From contig JAQCNK010000124.1 in NCBI GenBank assembly GCA_028275075.1, positions 1 through 30,317 of the forward strand: 30,317 nt of DNA, in the 5' to 3' direction. The translations under genes and the position numbers were made by a program. The DNA is from Haloarcula sp. (GTDB lineage Archaea; Halobacteriota; Halobacteria; Halobacteriales; Haloarculaceae). Shown piece after piece: positions 22,457 to 30,317 of this stretch (its first letter is position 1; each line of letters opens with the position of its first letter). The notes below the pieces were generated by a model that ran no database searches, had not been told where the DNA came from, and worked only from the letters and a program-made list of their open reading frames with translations.

Positions 22457-25400
22457 CAGGTAGTCCGGAGGTGATCAGTCCGGGGCTCGTACACCTCACC
22501 GCGCTGTTTGAGCTTCTCGATCTCGTGTTCGGCCTTGGACTCGTCGATGCCGACCTCTTCGGCGCGCTCGACGACGACGTCGATGGGCGCGCCCTCGTCG
22601 TACTCGTCCTCGATGTCGTTGATGATGCCGCGGATGTTCTGGATGCGGTCCCGCTGGCTCTTGGAGGTGCCCGTCTCGACCACGTCGGCATCGAACTCAC
22701 CGGTCTCGGGGTCGACGCCGATCTCTTTCAGGCAGTAGTGGGCGATATCGACGGCGCGGTCGGCGTCTGACTCCTCGACGGTGTCGGAGAGACGGATGCG
22801 AGCGGACGCCTCCGCGAGGCGGACCAGCGCCTCCAGCTTCCGAGCGGTGACCGGCACCGGCGCGTCCTCGTCCTGGCCTTTCATCCGCAGGTCGACGTAG
22901 AAGTCCTCGATGCGTGTCTTGGCCTCCTCTGTCATCGTCGGGAAGCAGTTTCGCTTCGCGTAGGCGATGTATTTCCGGAGAAGTCCAGGCTCGATGGTCG
23001 GAGCCACTTCGTCGGTGACGGTGTCAACCTCCTCCTCGGTGTAGTTCGAGGTCGGGTTGTTCGTCCGGTGGGTGTGCAGTTCACCCGCGTAGTTGGTCTG
23101 GACGATGTGCTGTGCGAGGTCACGGTCTTTCTCCTCGTCGGGCTCGTCGGTAACCGTGAAGATGAGGTCAAAGCGCGATATGAGAGCGGGTTCGAGATCG
23201 ATCTGCTCGCCGATAGGCTCGTACTGGTCGAAGCGGCCGTACTTGGGATTGGCCGCACCGAGGAGGGAGCAACGGGACTTCAGCGTGGCGTTGATACCGG
23301 CCTTCGAGACGCTGATACGCTGCTGTTCGAGGGCCTCATGCATTGCCGAGCGATCCTCAGAGTTGTGGACGACCATTCCGTTCGCGACGAAGTTGTGTGT
23401 CCCGTCGACGGTGAGGTCGTAGACACTCGGCGTCCGCCGGGCCTCGATTTCATCGAGCACGGTCTGCAGTCGGTCCCGTGTCGCAGTGATACGGGAGATC
23501 GTCGACTGGTCGACATCGATGTCAGTCGCGAGCGCCGCACCCGAGATACCGTACTCGTCGATGCGCTCTTGCAGCGTTGTCCAATCGTCGACTACCGGGT
23601 CGTCAGCGAGTCGCCGTCGAGCCACATCGACGGCCTCGTCCACCGGACAATCCAGCAGTTCGGCTAGTTCTTGCCTGAGGGGCCCGATTCGGTCGTCATC
23701 GACTGTCGCCGGCACTGTCTCGACGCTGTCGACCTGGCGCCACTTCACGTCGCCGTGGACGAGGCCCCGCAGGTCGGAGAGCTCGGTCGATGCAACGGTT
23801 GCGACGATAGTCGCGAGTCGTGACTCGACGGTGTTCCGGAGGTCCGTATCGTCACCCCACAGTTGGGAAATTTGTTGCTGGCTGTAGTCAGTCGCCCCGG
23901 AGAGTTCCGATTGCGACACGTGGTAGCGCTCGCGGAGTGTTTCGAGGGTCGCCCAGTCGGCACCGTTGAGTCGATCGCGGTCCGCGGCCGCGGCGTGGCG
24001 GCGCGTCTCGAACCGCTCAAGAACGATCCGGGCACACCGAAGTGAGATATTCGCGTCTTCGTTCTCGAAGTTGCAATACGTCGCGTCGTCGAGACCGCAT
24101 TCGGACTGGTACAGCCGGAGCGACTCCCGGCAATCGGCGAGCAGATCGCCACAGGACGGAACGACATCGAGTATCGTCCGATTGCCCGAGACACGATCGA
24201 TAGCCTCATCCAGCGACCGCTGCTTTCGGTCGAGCGTGAATCCGACGTGCCGGGCGAACGCCGACAGCGAGTCAGCGTCGGTGATCGTGAGCGCGTACAC
24301 GTCCCGGCCCTCGGAGCGCTCGCGCGTCTGGAGTTGCGAGGAGATACCAAACTCGAGTAACAACTGTTTCGCACTGAGCAAGAGTTCGTAGCTGGAAGAA
24401 TGAATACGGACGTGCCGCTCGCCGACACCCCCCTCACTGTCGGCCAGCGCTCGGAGGAAGGCCGCTTTGGCCGCCCGCGAGGACTCCGTAACCGACTTCG
24501 GGAGTCGCTTGCCGTCGTACGTTTCCAGGTTCATCCCCGCGTCGAGGACCGCATCGGCGTACTGCTTCCCGGGGACCCGAACGGTCTCGACGCCGTCAGC
24601 CCGCTGCTCGCTCGGCGGGCGAACCGGTTCGGCGTCGAAGGCCACGCGACAGGCGTCCTCGAAGTCGGCAAGCAACTGCTCTTCGGCGTTAGTAAACCGG
24701 ATGCCGTAGACGCCCGCTGAACGCTCGTAGTAGACATTACCGTCGCCAGCGAGATAGCCCAGCACCGACGCCAGCGCCGGCGAGACAGCGTCGTCGTCCG
24801 GTGCAGTCGGTGACTGACCGTCGGACAGCGCTGCGACGCCGCCGTCAGCGGCCGTCTCCCGAAGCGCTCGCGGGACGTACACCCAGTCACCGCCGGCGAG
24901 ATCCGCAGCGTGGCGTTCGAGTCGCTCCCCGTCCTCGCGGACGAAAAACGGGTGGTCTGCGGTCGCAGTCAATCGCTCGCCACTTTCGAGAGTCACCCGA
25001 GTCAGGTCGTCTGGTGCGTCGTACTCGTGGATAGCAGTCACGGGGCGGGTGACCAACCGCCCATCATCGGTCATCGTCCAGACATCGAGATCACCGAACT
25101 CCCGAATGGTCCGGCCGTTCGACAACGTCTCGACGGCACCTGTCTCGGCAGCGTCGTGTGCGAGGTCCCGGATGCGCGAGATGCCATCGGCGCCGTGGAC
25201 GAGCGTGTCGCCGGTGACACAGCTCATCTTATCCAGCTCGTCGACAGCGGCGATTCCCTGGTCAGCAAGAACGAGTGCCCCGGCTTCGAGCGTCCACTGC
25301 TGGCCATCGCCGAAGTCATCCCGCACAGCCGCTGCGGTGAGGCCAGCGCTCGAAGAGCCCTTGCCGGAGGTGTACACCGACCGGGGCGCGATTTGCTCGA

Positions 25401-26931
25401 TGTACGACAGCATCTGCGAGTTGTGTGAGACGACGCCGTTCGAGATGTAGTTGTGTGTCCCCTCGATTTCGAGGTCGTAGACCCACTCCGCGCCTGGTTC
25501 GACTGGTTCGATGGACTCGATACGATCACGGTCAACGACAACTGTCCCGCCATCGGCGGCAACCGACTGATTCGGCGACGCAGCCATCTCGTTCGGGGCG
25601 GTCGCTACGACATCGCCAGTGTGTAATTCGTCCGCTTGCACAGCGGTAAAACGACCGTCAGACTGAACGAACAGCGGATGTGACGGTGTGACCGTAACCG
25701 CTCGACCGGTCGCGGTCCGAATCCGGTACATCCGGTCCGGCGCGTCACGTTTCCAGACTTTCGTTGCTTGCTGGTGGGCAATCGTGCCGTCGTTTTGGAG
25801 GGACGGGACCTCGATGTCAACCGAATCCCACACGCCGTCGTCTACAGGTTTGGGGTCGTCGAGATTCGATTCGACGAGTTCGCGTATCGGCTGCTCGCTT
25901 CCATCGGCGAGCGTGACCCGTGTATCTCCTTCGAGGCATTTCCCTGTTCCAGGGTCCCCGATCAGGAGCATATGGAGGTCCCCACGTATACGCGAGCCGT
26001 CAGGAAGCTGCTTGGAGACCCCGGAGAACAGCTGGAGCATCATCGCGAGCTTCTCCTTCTCGTAGCCGTAGATAGAGGGCGCGATTGCGCCGACCATCTG
26101 GTCGTAGATGTCGGACTCGTTTGAGAGTTCGACGATCTCCTTCTTGTCGGCGTCAGTGATGTCCATATCCTCGAACTGCTCGTCCTCGATGACGATGGAG
26201 ACCCCGTCCATGTAGATGTCGAACATCGGGGACTTGTCCTGATCTGACCCCTGCTGGTCCAGTTTGAGGATGCCCGTCGCGCGGACGTGGTCGCCCGCCG
26301 TGACGATACCTGTAATGTCGTCCTCGACGCTGATGTCGATTGACTGTGGCGTCTCGCCGCCCCGAAGGCCTTCTGGGGATTCCTGAACCCGAATCTTCTG
26401 GGCGTCGATGAACTGCGACTGGTCGGTGTTCAGCCGGAAGGGGCCCTGTCGTTCACAGCCCTGGCACTCGTGGGGTTCCTGAAAGTCGCCGGCTGCCTGT
26501 GGAATCCGCGTGAGGGTCCCACAGCGCTGGCACTCGAAGGCCGCCTCGGTGACTTTGGGACGGACATCCGTCGCTTTGCGGACGATACCCTGCACCGAGA
26601 TAAGGTTGCCGTGGTGTTCGTGGCGAATGGCCCGGATATCCTCCGAGTCAGGGAGGTTTCTGACTCGGACGTGAGCCTGCCCGAGCGAGACATCGACGGG
26701 CAGATCATACAGCCGCAGTGCCTCCTCAGCGAACTCCTGGAGTTGACTCGGTTTCGTGCGGTAGTCATCTGCCAGATCCGGATCGAAGCGGTAAAGATCG
26801 TCCCAGTCGATGTACAGCGACTTCTGGTCGTTGGGATACTTCTGGGCGAGCTCACCGATCTCGTTGCGGTAGTAGTTGCGGTAGAACTCCTCGAAGCGAT
26901 CAATGAGTTCTGTGTTCTCGGCAGTCGCCAT
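22456..26931 (-). CDS. mcm: Replicative helicase MCM precursor, interrupted by two inteins
   Basis: The 1491-residue precursor yields a 698-residue mature MCM after removal of two inteins. The hexameric AAA+ helicase unwinds DNA at replication forks. The N-terminal domain carries a zinc finger, Cys134/Cys137 and Cys156/Cys159. The AAA+ domain has Walker A GDPGTGK, Walker B with LADQGIAAVDELDKMS (555-570), the sensor region ANPKYGRF and the arginine finger SRFDLIF (1252-1258). A winged-helix tail follows, ending at residue 1491. Intein 1 (332-504) splits Walker A directly after its Lys, and intein 2 (571-1190) sits just after Walker B. ATG start as in homologues (MATAENTELIDRF). Confidence 0.97.
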   Translation of the reverse strand: MATAENTELIDRFEEFYRNYYRNEIGELAQKYPNDQKSLYIDWDDLYRFDPDLADDYRTKPSQLQEFAEEALRLYDLPVDVSLGQAHVRVRNLPDSEDIRAIRHEHHGNLISVQGIVRKATDVRPKVTEAAFECQRCGTLTRIPQAAGDFQEPHECQGCERQGPFRLNTDQSQFIDAQKIRVQESPEGLRGGETPQSIDISVEDDITGIVTAGDHVRATGILKLDQQGSDQDKSPMFDIYMDGVSIVIEDEQFEDMDITDADKKEIVELSNESDIYDQMVGAIAPSIYGYEKEKLAMMLQLFSGVSKQLPDGSRIRGDLHMLLIGDPGTGKCLEGDTRVTLADGSEQPIRELVESNLDDPKPVDDGVWDSVDIEVPSLQNDGTIAHQQATKVWKRDAPDRMYRIRTATGRAVTVTPSHPLFVQSDGRFTAVQADELHTGDVVATAPNEMAASPNQSVAADGGTVVVDRDRIESIEPVEPGAEWVYDLEIEGTHNYISNGVVSHNSQMLSYIEQIAPRSVYTSGKGSSSAGLTAAAVRDDFGDGQQWTLEAGALVLADQGIAAVDELDKMSCVTGDTLVHGADGISRIRDLAHDAAETGAVETLSNGRTIREFGDLDVWTMTDDGRLVTRPVTAIHEYDAPDDLTRVTLESGERLTATADHPFFVREDGERLERHAADLAGGDWVYVPRALRETAADGGVAALSDGQSPTAPDDDAVSPALASVLGYLAGDGNVYYERSAGVYGIRFTNAEEQLLADFEDACRVAFDAEPVRPPSEQRADGVETVRVPGKQYADAVLDAGMNLETYDGKRLPKSVTESSRAAKAAFLRALADSEGGVGERHVRIHSSSYELLLSAKQLLLEFGISSQLQTRERSEGRDVYALTITDADSLSAFARHVGFTLDRKQRSLDEAIDRVSGNRTILDVVPSCGDLLADCRESLRLYQSECGLDDATYCNFENEDANISLRCARIVLERFETRRHAAAADRDRLNGADWATLETLRERYHVSQSELSGATDYSQQQISQLWGDDTDLRNTVESRLATIVATVASTELSDLRGLVHGDVKWRQVDSVETVPATVDDDRIGPLRQELAELLDCPVDEAVDVARRRLADDPVVDDWTTLQERIDEYGISGAALATDIDVDQSTISRITATRDRLQTVLDEIEARRTPSVYDLTVDGTHNFVANGMVVHNSEDRSAMHEALEQQRISVSKAGINATLKSRCSLLGAANPKYGRFDQYEPIGEQIDLEPALISRFDLIFTVTDEPDEEKDRDLAQHIVQTNYAGELHTHRTNNPTSNYTEEEVDTVTDEVAPTIEPGLLRKYIAYAKRNCFPTMTEEAKTRIEDFYVDLRMKGQDEDAPVPVTARKLEALVRLAEASARIRLSDTVEESDADRAVDIAHYCLKEIGVDPETGEFDADVVETGTSKSQRDRIQNIRGIINDIEDEYDEGAPIDVVVERAEEVGIDESKAEHEIEKLKQRGEVYEPRTDHLRTT
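23362..25221 (-). other. MCM intein 2 (620 aa) with LAGLIDADG homing endonuclease
   Basis: Precursor residues 571-1190. Block A is CVTGDTLVHG from Cys571; block B is TATADHPFFV; the end is YDLTVDGTHNFVANGMVVHN, with His1189-Asn1190 and Ser1191 following. Between them are two dodecapeptide motifs, LGYLAGDGNV (724-733) and LRALADSEGG (826-835), each with its acidic catalytic residue, so the homing endonuclease looks intact. About 300 residues follow before the splicing C-terminus, with two HTH-like segments (VSQSELSGATDYSQQQIS and ISGAALATDIDVDQSTIS). Insertion is in DELDKMS/SEDRS. Confidence 0.95.
25420..25938 (-). other. MCM intein 1 (mini-intein, 173 aa) in Walker A
   Basis: Precursor residues 332-504. 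The first residue is Cys332 (block A CLEGDTRVTLADG), block B is VTVTPSHPLFV with the TxxH motif, and the end is YDLEIEGTHNYISNGVVSHN, with His503-Asn504 followed by Ser505. No LAGLIDADG segment fits in the 173 residues, so it is a mini-intein that has lost or never had a homing nuclease. All splicing residues are intact. It lies between GDPGTGK and SQML, a known hot spot for archaeal MCM inteins. Confidence 0.95.
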
Positions 26932-27006
26932 CTGAGTGTCACAGATTTGTGCGGGCTGGCGTAAGAAGGTTGGTATGGTGGGGTTGAACTCGACTCCGCC
27001 GGCGGA

Positions 27007-27675
27007 TTAAAACCGGACAGCGTCGAGCGCCTCGGCCGCCTCGCGAGCCGCTTTCAGATGTTCACGAGCGCGGCGCGGGTCGTCGGTGTCGGCGGCCCGC
27101 TGTGCGAACCGGTGCACAGTCGCCGCGAGCGACGACTCGGCTGCCGACAGTTGCGCGGTCATCGAGCCGTCGGCGCTGTCACGGGGTTGGGTTGACGTTG
27201 GGGGATGGTCCGCAGTCGTCGTCTGCGCTGAGTGGCGGTCCCCGGTTGGTGTCGACGTGGTCTGGTCCGCCTCCTGGGCGGCTGCCACGTTGGAAGGGTC
27301 GCCCGCGCTTGTCTCCGGAGCGCCGTCCTCGGGGCCGTCGGCGGGAGCGTTCTGCTCGCTGCCAGTGGCGCCATCGCCAAACTGGACCGTGGCCTCGTCG
27401 CTCGGGTCGGCCACCTCAATGTGGTCGCCATCGGTGTCTGCCGACCCGTCCTCGGCGGACTGACCGCGAGCGACTGGCTTCTGGCAGGTTGGGCAGAACT
27501 CCTGGCCGTCATACCGGAAGACAGGGTCGCCACAGTCCGTGCAGTGGGCGTTGGTCATCGTCGCGCCCTTCAGCAATAACTCGCTCATCTGCTCGGTCGC
27601 CTTGCGATTTTCCTCCTGCTGGCCGTATTTCTCACGCAGTTTCTCGCGTTCGGCTTCCTTATCGAAGTCGCTCAT
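27007..27675 (-). CDS. ZNRD2/SSSCA1-like zinc protein (Sjogren's/scleroderma autoantigen 1 family)
   Basis: A 222-residue protein. The N-terminus [53 protein letters not shown] matches the archaeal/eukaryotic SSSCA1 (ZNRD2) family in part, with zinc ligands Cys-x2-Cys (CTDC) and Cys-x2-Cys (CPTC). The middle is a long disordered Thr/Asp/Ser-rich linker, and the end is a helical segment ([35 protein letters not shown]). Function is unknown; it lies upstream of mcm on the same strand with a 75-base gap. The start at 27675 is preferred over an upstream in-frame GTG/ATG at 27735 because [14 protein letters not shown] is the family start. Confidence 0.85.
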   Translation of the reverse strand: MSDFDKEAEREKLREKYGQQEENRKATEQMSELLLKGATMTNAHCTDCGDPVFRYDGQEFCPTCQKPVARGQSAEDGSADTDGDHIEVADPSDEATVQFGDGATGSEQNAPADGPEDGAPETSAGDPSNVAAAQEADQTTSTPTGDRHSAQTTTADHPPTSTQPRDSADGSMTAQLSAAESSLAATVHRFAQRAADTDDPRRAREHLKAAREAAEALDAVRF

Positions 27676-27822
27676 ACTGGGGTAGAGACGTGCGAGCGGA
27701 TTATGGCTTGCGGGCGCGAAGGAAAGGTGTGGCACGGAAGCGACGGAGACCCATCGGGCCAGTGCTCCGGTGCGGGAGAAAAAGAAGCGTTTACCTCCCC
27801 GCGGGGACGACGCTTATCCGGC

Positions 27823-28737
27823 ATGACAAAGGTAAGCATTGTCGGTGCGGCCGGAACTGTCGGTGCCGCCGCGGGCTACAGCATCGCTCTTCGGGACATC
27901 GCCGACGAGCTGGTCTTCGTCGACATCCCAGATAAAGAAGAAGACACCATCGGGCAAGCCGCGGACACGAACCACGGCATCGCGTATGACTCCAACACCA
28001 GCGTCCGGCAGGGCGACTACGCAGACACAGCCGGCTCCGACGTGGTTGTCATCACGGCCGGTATCCCGCGCCAGCCCGGTCAGACCCGCATCGACCTGGC
28101 GGGCGACAACGCCCCCATCATGGCGGATATCCAGTCGTCACTGGACGAGCACAACAGCGACTACGTCTCCCTGACCACCTCCAACCCCGTCGACTTGCTC
28201 AACCGCCACCTCTACGAAGCGGGCGACCGCCCGCGAGAACAGGTCATTGGGTTTGGCGGGCGGCTGGATTCCGCGCGCTTTCGATACGTGCTCGCAGAGC
28301 GCTTCGACGTGCCGACGACCAACGTCGAAGCGACGATTCTGGGCGAACACGGTGACGCGCAGGTACCCGCGTTCTCGAAAGTCCGGGTTGACGGCCGCGA
28401 CCCCGAGTTCACCGCCGACGAGCGAGAGGAGATTCTAGGCGATCTACAGGAATCGGCGATGGACGTCATCGAGCGCAAAGGCGCAACCGAGTGGGGGCCG
28501 GCCCGTGGCGTCGCCCACATGGTCGAGGCCATCGTGCGCGACACCGGGGCAGTGTTCCCCGCGTCGGTCAAATTGGAGGGCGAGTTCGGACACGAGGACA
28601 CCGCGTTCGGCGTGCCCGTTCGGCTGGGCAGTAACGGCGTCGAGGAGATAATCGAGTGGGATCTCGATGACTACGAGCAGGAGCTGATGGCCGAGGCCGC
28701 CGAAAAGCTCGAACAACAGTACGACGAGATTGCCTGA
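27823..28737 (+). CDS. mdh: Malate dehydrogenase (lactate/malate dehydrogenase family)
   Basis: A 304-residue NAD-dependent enzyme that interconverts malate and oxaloacetate in the citric acid cycle. The Rossmann motif [11 protein letters not shown] is at residues 8-18 and VFVDIPD carries the acidic NAD-binding residue. [11 protein letters not shown] supplies the substrate-binding arginine that marks malate specificity, and LGEHGDAQ holds the catalytic histidine. It looks nearly the same as the well-studied halophilic Haloarcula marismortui enzyme (from memory). A longer frame upstream is not family-like, so [11 protein letters not shown] is the start; GTTTACC about 30 bases upstream may be the TATA box. 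Confidence 0.97.
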   Translation: MTKVSIVGAAGTVGAAAGYSIALRDIADELVFVDIPDKEEDTIGQAADTNHGIAYDSNTSVRQGDYADTAGSDVVVITAGIPRQPGQTRIDLAGDNAPIMADIQSSLDEHNSDYVSLTTSNPVDLLNRHLYEAGDRPREQVIGFGGRLDSARFRYVLAERFDVPTTNVEATILGEHGDAQVPAFSKVRVDGRDPEFTADEREEILGDLQESAMDVIERKGATEWGPARGVAHMVEAIVRDTGAVFPASVKLEGEFGHEDTAFGVPVRLGSNGVEEIIEWDLDDYEQELMAEAAEKLEQQYDEIA

Positions 28738-28812
28738 TACGGACTGGTGTACGCTCTTACCGACCTACGAGTCGGGCGATCACCTCAACAATCGTGTGTA
28801 AGACTACAACTC

Positions 28813-28833
28813 ACCCCTCGTTTCGAGTGGGGT
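28813..28833. terminator. Hairpin between convergent mdh and arvC
   Basis: ACCCCTCG-TTT-CGAGTGGGGT forms a short GC-rich hairpin with a 2-base bulge, in the 133-base gap between the two stop codons. No T-run follows, so its role as a terminator is uncertain. Confidence 0.3.
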
Positions 28834-28870
28834 CACGCGTGAGGGCGGAAAATCAGAAGAGACGGACGAG

Positions 28871-29725
28871 CTACTCCTGGATCGCTTCGGGAACTTGGAT
28901 GGAGTAGTGGCCGTCCTCCTGTAGAGCGACGATGTACTCCTTGCGGTCGTACAGCTCCATCAGGTTCAGCTCGTACTGGCCCGGTGCGAGGACTTTGACA
29001 GACTCGAACTGTTCGTTGAGTTCCTCGCGCAGTTCCTGAAGATCCGGCTGGTCATCGTCAGCCGGCGGTTCGACCGACGCAGCCGCGTCGGCACTCGGCG
29101 GCTCGGAGTGGCTGTCGCTGTCATCGGTGCCCACGTCGGGCTGGTCATCGTCGGCTGGCGGTTCGACCGACGCGGCCGCATCGGCACTCGGCGGCTCGGA
29201 GTGGCTGTCGCCGTCACCGATGTCATGGTCAGGCAACTCGTCCGGTGAACTGTCGTGATCAGGCAACTCGTCCGGTGAAACGACACCCCCGCGGGCGCTC
29301 GCTTGCGCGGCGTCCTCGGTGTCGGTCGGTCTAGCGTCGATGTTGTCCGAGCCGCTGTTGGTCGGCCAGGCGTCGACGTTGTCCGAGTCGGTGTCGGTCG
29401 GCCAGGCGCTGATGTCGTCCGAGTCGGAGTCGGTTTCCTCAGCGCCGGTGTCGCCCGAATGGGCCGCCGGCTCAGCGCCGACGCTCGGTTCGTCCTCGCC
29501 GCCCACGAGGTCCCGGGCTTTCGCTGCCGTTTTCCCGACCTTGGCGACGGCGCTGTTGGCACCCGGTGGCTCAGGCGGCTCGGGAGGATCGTCCTCGGGT
29601 GGCGGGCTATCGGCTCCCTCTGGCCGGAACTGGAACTTGTTGCCGCCGCAGTTCGGACAGCCAGACAGCATCTTCTGGGAACCGTCCTCAAAGCCGCGGC
29701 CGCAGTTCGTACACTGGTGTGGCAT
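28871..29725 (-). CDS. arvC: ArvC/OapC zinc-ribbon protein with repeat-built acidic linker
   Basis: A 284-residue member of the OapC/ArvC family, third partner of the ArvA GTPase module that haloarchaea use in vesicle formation; the older name means origin-associated protein. Residues 1-32 form a zinc ribbon, CTNC and CPNCG. Residues 230-284 are the conserved C-terminal domain (VKVLAPGQYELNLMELYDRKEYIVALQEDGHYSIQVPE). Between them is an acidic disordered linker made from three kinds of repeat: three 12-residue units (SDNVDAWPTNSG type), two SPDELPDHD units, and two identical 25-residue units spaced 31 apart. ATG overlaps the arvB stop by one base. Confidence 0.88.
   Translation of the reverse strand: MPHQCTNCGRGFEDGSQKMLSGCPNCGGNKFQFRPEGADSPPPEDDPPEPPEPPGANSAVAKVGKTAAKARDLVGGEDEPSVGAEPAAHSGDTGAEETDSDSDDISAWPTDTDSDNVDAWPTNSGSDNIDARPTDTEDAAQASARGGVVSPDELPDHDSSPDELPDHDIGDGDSHSEPPSADAAASVEPPADDDQPDVGTDDSDSHSEPPSADAAASVEPPADDDQPDLQELREELNEQFESVKVLAPGQYELNLMELYDRKEYIVALQEDGHYSIQVPEAIQE
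29042..29209 (-). repeat. Tandem repeat in arvC, 93-bp period, two copies
   Basis: Residues 173-197 and 204-228 of ArvC are identical over 25 positions (DSHSEPPSADAAASV...), spaced by six residues. The DNA differs by a few silent changes (for example CATCGTCAGC versus CATCGTCGGC), so the duplication is not brand new but the peptide has been kept. Confidence 0.85.
29222..29278 (-). repeat. Tandem repeat in arvC, SPDELPDHD twice
   Basis: Two copies of SPDELPDHD, 30 bases apart, with nearly identical DNA (GGCAACTCGTCCGGTGAA on the plus strand appears twice), suggesting a recent duplication. Confidence 0.8.
29315..29422 (-). repeat. Tandem repeat in arvC, 36-bp period, three copies
   Basis: Residues 102-137 are three 12-residue units: SDDISAWPTDTD, SDNVDAWPTNSG and SDNIDARPTDTE. 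The DNA unit is about 36 bases and diverged, so it is older than the SPDELPDHD duplication. Confidence 0.8.
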
Positions 29726-30108
29726 TATTTCCGTGAGACGAGCGCACTGATGAGGTCCTTGTCCTTGTGGAGGGTCTCAAGCTGGTTGGCCGGACCGATG
29801 ACCGTGAGTTTCTTGGGTGAGTTGTTCCCCATGATCCGGTCCAGAAGACTCGCGTCGGCGGCTTCGGATTTTGGGTAGCTCTCGATTTCGATACCGTTGA
29901 ACTCGTCGGGGCTGATCTCAGTCATAGTGACCTCTATGAGTCTGGACTCCTCGTCCGGGGAGAGTCCTTCTTCGAGGATGACAATGTTGCCGTCACGGAC
30001 GCCATCGAGGATGAGCCGTATCTTCTCCATGGACGTGAGCCCGTTCATGCGTTCCCCGCTGATGAGGTCGATCTGGACGCCGTCGCCTGGGTCTTTCACT
30101 TCCGGCAT
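29725..30108 (-). CDS. arvB: ArvB/OapB protein (DUF2073)
   Basis: A 127-residue protein of the DUF2073 family, known as OapB or ArvB. It accompanies the ArvA GTPase in archaea and is needed for normal vesicle production in Haloferax, as I recall. Family segments are VQIDLISGERMNGLTSMEKIRLILDGVRDGNIVILEEGLSP in part (MEKIRLILDGVRDGNIVIL), and DRIMGNNSPKKLTVIGPA. The start ATG is five bases after the arvA stop, and the stop overlaps the arvC start, so the three genes form one tight operon. Confidence 0.9.
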   Translation of the reverse strand: MPEVKDPGDGVQIDLISGERMNGLTSMEKIRLILDGVRDGNIVILEEGLSPDEESRLIEVTMTEISPDEFNGIEIESYPKSEAADASLLDRIMGNNSPKKLTVIGPANQLETLHKDKDLISALVSRK

Positions 30109-30113
30109 CTATA

Positions 30114-30317
30114 TCACCCGAAGTACTCCGCTATCTTGTCGTAGACTTCATCCATGTTGTCCCCTTCTAGAGCCGACAGCGGGATGGTCTCGTGCTGTTG
30201 GTAGGCGTTGCTGATTCGCTGGACCGACGCGTCCTCGAGATCGATCTTGTTCGCCAAAATCAGGACTGGGAGGTCCTGGCTCTCGATGATACCGATGAGC
30301 ATCGTGTTCACTTGCGT
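30114..30317 (-). CDS. arvA: ArvA/OapA small GTPase (Era/Ras-like), C-terminal part
   Basis: The last 67 codons of a GTPase that continues beyond the window edge. The G4 motif NKID (LILANKIDLEDASV) and the G5-type SAL (IPLSALEGDNMDEVY) are visible; the P-loop and G2/G3 motifs lie outside. It fits the OapA/ArvA family, eukaryote-like small GTPases linked to extracellular vesicle formation and, by location in Halobacterium, to replication origin genes. Reading starts at the window edge, so no start is claimed. Confidence 0.88.
   Translation of the reverse strand, partial: TQVNTMLIGIIESQDLPVLILANKIDLEDASVQRISNAYQQHETIPLSALEGDNMDEVYDKIAEYFG

Overview
This is high-GC archaeal DNA from a haloarchaeon. 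Proteins are strongly acidic, many genes have TATA-like boxes about 25-35 bases before the start codon (leaderless or short-leader transcripts), and haloarchaeal hallmark genes are present (Lrp beside glnA, L40e, mcm with inteins, Trm1, Tsr3, ArvABC/OapABC). The malate dehydrogenase closely resembles the Haloarcula marismortui enzyme as I remember it, so the family is probably Haloarculaceae. That placement is from memory, not from a search.

Layout. 1-1.8 kb: the 3' end of a thiolase gene, abutted by a tnpB-only (IS1341-type) IS200/IS605 element, then a noncoding stretch packed with hairpins that looks like a second element's right end. 1.8-8.1 kb: a CPA1/TrkA cation antiporter, Tsr3 (18S/16S rRNA acp-transferase), a BCP-like peroxiredoxin with a long tail overlapping an NTF2-like gene, a Nudix hydrolase and serS. 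8.3-12.6 kb: an AT-richer zinc-ribbon ORF, two MBL-fold hydrolases, an enolase-superfamily protein, ribosomal protein L40e and a ThuA-domain protein. 12.7-17.7 kb: a DUF5786-like/DUF99 pair, family-4 uracil-DNA glycosylase, hisH, a SWIM zinc-finger protein, trm1 and two small membrane proteins. 17.9-22.2 kb: glnA divergent from lrp, then a TetR-MATE efflux operon. 22.2-30.3 kb: mcm with two inteins and a coupled small gene, a ZNRD2/SSSCA1-like zinc protein, mdh, and the ArvC-ArvB-ArvA (OapC-OapB-OapA) genes running off the right edge.

Most of the window is chromosomal housekeeping: translation and RNA modification (serS, L40e, trm1, tsr3), nitrogen and histidine metabolism (glnA/lrp, hisH), replication and repair (mcm, UDG), redox and ion homeostasis. 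The accessory signal lies between the genes. A family of short palindromic repeats occurs in five intergenic gaps, usually close to stop codons. One copy carries a second palindromic element nested inside it, with an apparent TA target duplication. The stem of the family shows compensatory changes between copies. The other striking items are the paired inteins interrupting the MCM ATPase site, the TnpB right end that appears to supply the thiolase stop codon, and the ArvC linker built from three kinds of tandem repeat.
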